Below are positions 60,101 through 64,000 of a stretch of DNA of 64,000 nt, piece by piece. Made by a program: the position numbers and the translations under genes. The first letter of the stretch is position 1, and the number at the start of each line of letters is the position of its first letter. The notes under the pieces were generated by a model. It had not been told where the DNA came from. It saw nothing but the letters and a program-made list of their open reading frames with translations, and searched no databases. The DNA comes from Sphagnum compactum (taxonomy: Eukaryota; Bryophyta; Sphagnopsida; Sphagnales): positions 23,246,875-23,310,874 of the forward strand of contig OZ234495.1 in the NCBI GenBank assembly GCA_965153455.1, given 5' to 3'.

Positions 60101-61110
60101 AAGGCGATAACGATGTTATCCAAAGGAATAGCTAGCATCATGGGCTAAAGAGTTCTAGCAACACGACTGTATTCATGGGCTGTCCTTAAAGTTAGACATC
60201 GACAAAACACGAGTGGTCGAAAAATCTTCCCATGAGTGGTGAGAATGGGGCATAAATGAGGCATGTGAAGACTCCTCCTAAAAAGAAGACTAGTTGTTTG
60301 TCATAAACCTATTGATGCGAATATTAACCTCTCGTTGACCTGAACAACCTCTTCGAGTGTAACAAAAACACCAATGGGGCAATAGGAGGAAAATGAACCA
60401 TGCTAACTTGTTCGTCGGGTCTCGAGCAATTTGGATAAGGGGTAAGTGAAAGACTCAAACAACCCCAAAATGGAGCAAGACTAAACTCGAAGCTAACCCC
60501 AAGAAGCAACAAAAATAGAACTAAGGAGAAGCACATGAGGAGAGGACATCTACAAAGATAAAACGGCAAGAGGGTCTTGACATGCTTCGAAAAATCGTTT
60601 AAACTGTAAAGACTAGAACAATGAAGACAAGGGACACCCTGAACCGATGGGGGATGCAAAGAGGGAGCCATTGCACCCCAAAAAAAAAAAAACACCCCTA
60701 AGAAACAAAAGCACAAGCAACACACCCCCCATCCCCCCCCCCCCCCCCAAGGACGAAAACTTTTCTGAAAAAAAAAAAACTTTCTTGTTGTTGTAGGAGC
60801 TCGCTAGCGATGGCGGCCCCCATTGTTATGAGAGCACCACAGCTCTGATCTTTGACAAACTGCCTGTTTTCGTCATCTGCAGGTTCAGATCCCTGATTTT
60901 TGCAAAAAAAACCACCATGAAGAAGTTACGCCGACTTCTCCGTCCCTCCTCGTGCAACTCAACCATGGTTCCTCTCAGCCATGGAGCTGTTGGGTTCTTT
61001 CTTTTCTCTTGTTCTCAAGCGCCACTGTTGCCCAGTCCCACTGCTGCTTTAGATCTTAGCCATGGTATGATTTTGTCTCCATCTTTCTGTGTTCACCAGA
61101 AACTGTTGTG
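57121..61110 (-). pseudogene. Reverse-transcriptase retroelement remnant, copy 3 (longest)
   Basis: Read on the minus strand. RT signatures in order: HLSPHQFAVLTLRGCEVV (about 59700-59645), LDWAVMQADVENAFNNVS (about 59618-59565), IIIESFSGMKQGDPLRG (about 59437-59385) and SLVDDSYIVGLMNES (about 59318-59270). AFDHL and the VSKCKL-type region follow near 59200. These correspond to the palm motifs of an RT, with the paired Asp residues in VDD. Downstream are the KKQLWA and KWKAKINN fragments shared with copies 1 and 2. Stops and frameshifts throughout make it non-functional. 59.9-61.1 kb is probably its decayed upstream part. A C-run at about 60731-60748 lies within it. Confidence 0.55.
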
Positions 61111-61129
61111 AACAGTTAAAACGTCCCAT

Positions 61130-64000
61130 GGCCACCAGCATTGTAGCTAGTCTTTTCTGACCCGCTGTTAATGGATAAAATATATTTGGAGCTTGCCCGA
61201 TCATCGAATCACCCACATGCAAATGGCCCCAACATATTGTTGACGGCGGCGGGAAAAACTATGCGGTAGTTGGGAAGGTATTACGAAAATGTTCAACTTT
61301 GGATTTGTCCAGTTGAAAGTTGAACTATGCAAGAACAAGACAAAATCAAACAAGCTCAAATCAACTATCTCTCAGACTCGGGCAATGATGATGACTCATG
61401 ATGTTGTATCAAGCCCATGCCCATTATGTGTGGACGGAGCCAGGCCGGCCCAATAGGGCAAGTTTGTTTAGGCACCCGACTTAATGGGCGGCAAGGGCAA
61501 GACCATTCCATGGCAGTAAGGTCTGAGGTGGCAGATTCCGCAACTTAAAAAACATTCATATGTATCAGAAGTTTTTGGTCACTATTGGAAATGTTTGATG
61601 GTTATCAGGACTATTATGTAATATAATGTGGTCAAGAAATTGACAAAATCTGCCACCCCAGACCTTAATGTGGAAGGTACCTAAAGACCAGACCAAACTA
61701 TGAACATGGGTATCAATGGTTTCTTTAACAATTTCCTAATGTAGCACCAAGGAGGCCACATCTGTAAAAGGGTTCAGCCAAAATTTGAAAGTAAAAATAA
61801 ATAAAATCTAAGCATCCTTCTATACTGTTGGCTACTTACATTATTATGATGTAAAAATCTTGTGACTTTTTTCTGAATATTTTTCAAAACTTGGTGCAAG
61901 AAAACCTCAAAAAAACTAATTTTTTTTTCCAAAATTGAATTTTAATATCATCAATTGGAGAAACTTTGTCTACTTTAAAAAACCAGTCTAATGGTAAAGA
62001 GGCGATGGGTGAGATTTGTCAATTGGGATTTGTCTATTGTGTAATGAAAAAGAGTGTAATATGTGCCTGGCAGCTTTTTCTCACTAGTCTTGGAAGTTAT
62101 TTATTTATTTATTCAAGCAAATGACTTTGGATGAAGAAACTTGTTGGAATCCTATATGATAGTTGTGGACAATGTTACCTGGGTCCTTGGGCTCATGGGT
62201 TCCAATATAATTTTAGTCGGTGATTCATGATATTATTTATTTATTTATTTATTTGAAAGATAAAATTGGAAGGAACTTCTGTTGGCTCCTCATAAAAAAA
62301 ATTTCTCTTTAAGGCCTAAACACAATAATTAAAGAATCAATTCTTTTTCCAATTCTTTTTGAAAAATAAAACTGGGAGGAAATTTTGTTCCCCTTACAAA
62401 ATTGCTGCCCCCTAATGCTTAAGCATAATAATTTTTTCTATTTTTTTAAAAAGAAAAATTGAGGGAATTTTTGGTTCTTTGCCCTCTAGCTCCCACAAAA
62501 TTGCTGCCCCTCAAGGCTTAAACAGTATTAGAGAAAAACAATTATGCCTTAGTTTTGGTAAAATTTGAAAAGTAAAAATAGAGGGAGTTTTTGATGGTTC
62601 CTCTCACCAAATTATTACCTCTTAAACCCTAAACAGCATAATAAAAATGGACATGTTTTTTTTCTTTTAATCATCTTTTTTATGTTCTTCAAATTATTGG
62701 AGCTTGTTATAATAGAGTTGTTTGTGAATAATGCAATTTGTTGTTAATTTTTTTTCATATTTTTGTTGAGCCATGGATCATGGAGATTACTCGCAATCAG
62801 AAAAAAAATTATTTAAAAAAATGCACGCAGTCCATTCTTTTGGTCCAATTTGGATTTTCACTATAACAAAGGCACTTGAGCCATAGCCCATGGGTTTTCC
62901 TATGGTCTCATCCAAAAAGTGGGGTACCACAAGGTTCTATGGGCCATGGCCTAAGCCATTTAGTGCAAACAACCCCTAAATTTCTTGCAGTGCCAGAGAC
63001 CCATGATACCTTCACCTTCTTCTTGAATGAGGCCTCTCAGTGGCCAAATTATACCCAGGAAATATTAGAATTTGATTTGGAGACACTGATTTAGACTAAA
63101 CCAGAGTTTTGTTTTGGAATTTTTTTCCAATTTTTTTTTTTAAATGATTTAAAAAAACTTTTAGGGATTTGTTTGCAAATTTTCGAAATTAAAAAATAAA
63201 ATTAACCACATCTAGACTTAGGGGCACTTCCTAAGTCATTGCATGTAGCAGCACTTTTGTAAAAAAAACTCACCTAGGACAATTCGTCATTTTATAATGC
63301 TAATTAATGCTTGGGATCCTTGCCAAGGGGCAGACATTAAACTGGCCAAGGGTCTTAAATGGAGTCGGGTCCTATGGTATGGGCCATTGGATCCAGTTAT
63401 TAAGAAATTGGTCTCGCCCTAGGAAGGGAAAAAAAATACTAGGGGATAAAAACTTTTGTAAGTTGAGAAAATAAGTATAAAAACCTTGTGAAGTGAGAAT
63501 TCAAAACCCCAGACCTTTTAGTGCTGAAAGGGTATACTTATCCCTAAGCTACACTTTTATTTGTACAAAATGTTGAATGACATTTTTATTTTTATTTTCA
63601 ATGTGTCAATGCCTTTTCCTTTAAAAGACAATAACACATATGTCCTTTTTAAATAAAAAGATTTGTAACTTTCTTCCCCACACATGGTGGTGTTCCTAAT
63701 GGTAAAAATCACAATCTTCTCTAGAATGTCATGGGATCAAAAATGTTTTAAAGTGAAAACCAAGTGCAAATTGATTTTGGCTAAAACTTAGTAATTATCT
63801 TTTGTTAGATTTCTAAAAACCAACCAATTCTCTACAATTGAATTTTTTTAAAATAATAATAATTGAGACAATTCTTAAAACTCATTATAAGAGCTACAAC
63901 TAATGATTCTGATTTTTCAAAAAATCACATAAAAACAACCCAACAATAGGTTTTTATCGTGTTCACCCAAGCTCCTTAGGGTTGCACATTGGGAAGGATT
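61130..64000. repeat. Module R, copy 3 (runs off the window)
   Basis: Direct copy of 16240-21060 with deletions. It is still matching at the last base of the window (CTCCTTAGGGTTGCACATTGGGAAGGATT here, ending at about 21056 in copy 1). In copy 1 module C starts about 270 bp further on. No intact gene. Confidence 0.85.
63487..63560 (-). other. tRNA-like (possible SINE head), copy 3
   Basis: On the minus strand GTGTAGCTTAGGGATAAG resembles an A box and GGGGTTTTGAATTC a B box. This is the counterpart of 20545-20612 and more degraded. Not a functional tRNA. Confidence 0.25.

Noticed and set aside
62876-63094. 72-codon frame with NEASQWPNYTQEILE
   Set aside because: The corresponding copy in module R1 (18770-18985) has an in-frame stop and there is no family signal. 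It is treated as part of the spacer repeat.
1-64000. CRISPR array, prokaryotic operon or phage
   Set aside because: No regular short repeat-spacer array or bacterial gene organisation was found. Introns and plant transposons point to a nuclear plant genome.

Overview
The window looks like nuclear DNA of a land plant. It is AT-rich, its genes have spliceosomal introns, and it carries an eight-exon aleurain/cathepsin H-type cysteine protease, an AP2/ERF-like putative transcription factor and typical plant transposons. These include CACTA-type MITEs, TTA/TAA-target MITEs, a solo LTR and a Helentron. I cannot name the species. No tRNA, rRNA or organellar gene is evident.

Layout. 0.4-1.6 kb holds a broken replication-protein-A-like gene. 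2.8-8.3 kb holds a decayed Helentron: a Rep domain with an HUH motif, a PIF1-like helicase and a C-terminal AP-type endonuclease. A 154-bp CACTA MITE sits inside the helicase. 8.5-10.3 kb has two elements with TAA or TTA target duplications. From 10.7 kb to the right edge most sequence belongs to a large segmental duplication built from three modules: A, an AP2-like gene with flanks and an attached retroelement remnant; R, a gene-free repeat-rich spacer; and C, the aleurain-like protease gene with flanks. The order is A1(-), R1, C1(+), R2(inverted), A2(+), C2(-), then a 12.7-kb unrelated spacer (40.75-53.46 kb), then A3(-), R3. The window ends inside R3, which is colinear with R1. In copy 1 this point lies about 1.4 kb before the protease gene.

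Gene content. Both protease copies have complete eight-exon models with conserved splice sites, catalytic residues and the cathepsin H mini-chain motif. The three AP2-like copies are also open. I propose a two-exon model for them in which a 166-169-base intron joins two different reading frames. This model keeps phase in all three copies, and most substitutions in the first exon are silent in the proposed frame. Copy 2 has lost about 75 codons of an acidic repeat region in frame.

The unrelated spacer (40.75-53.46 kb) has no convincing intact gene. It contains a coiled-coil coding remnant, tandem arrays, two further copies of the CACTA MITE and an 821-bp solo LTR with a perfect 5-bp target duplication. 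Coordinates of duplication edges were set by eye and may be off by tens of bases. Homology calls rest on motif recognition without a database search.
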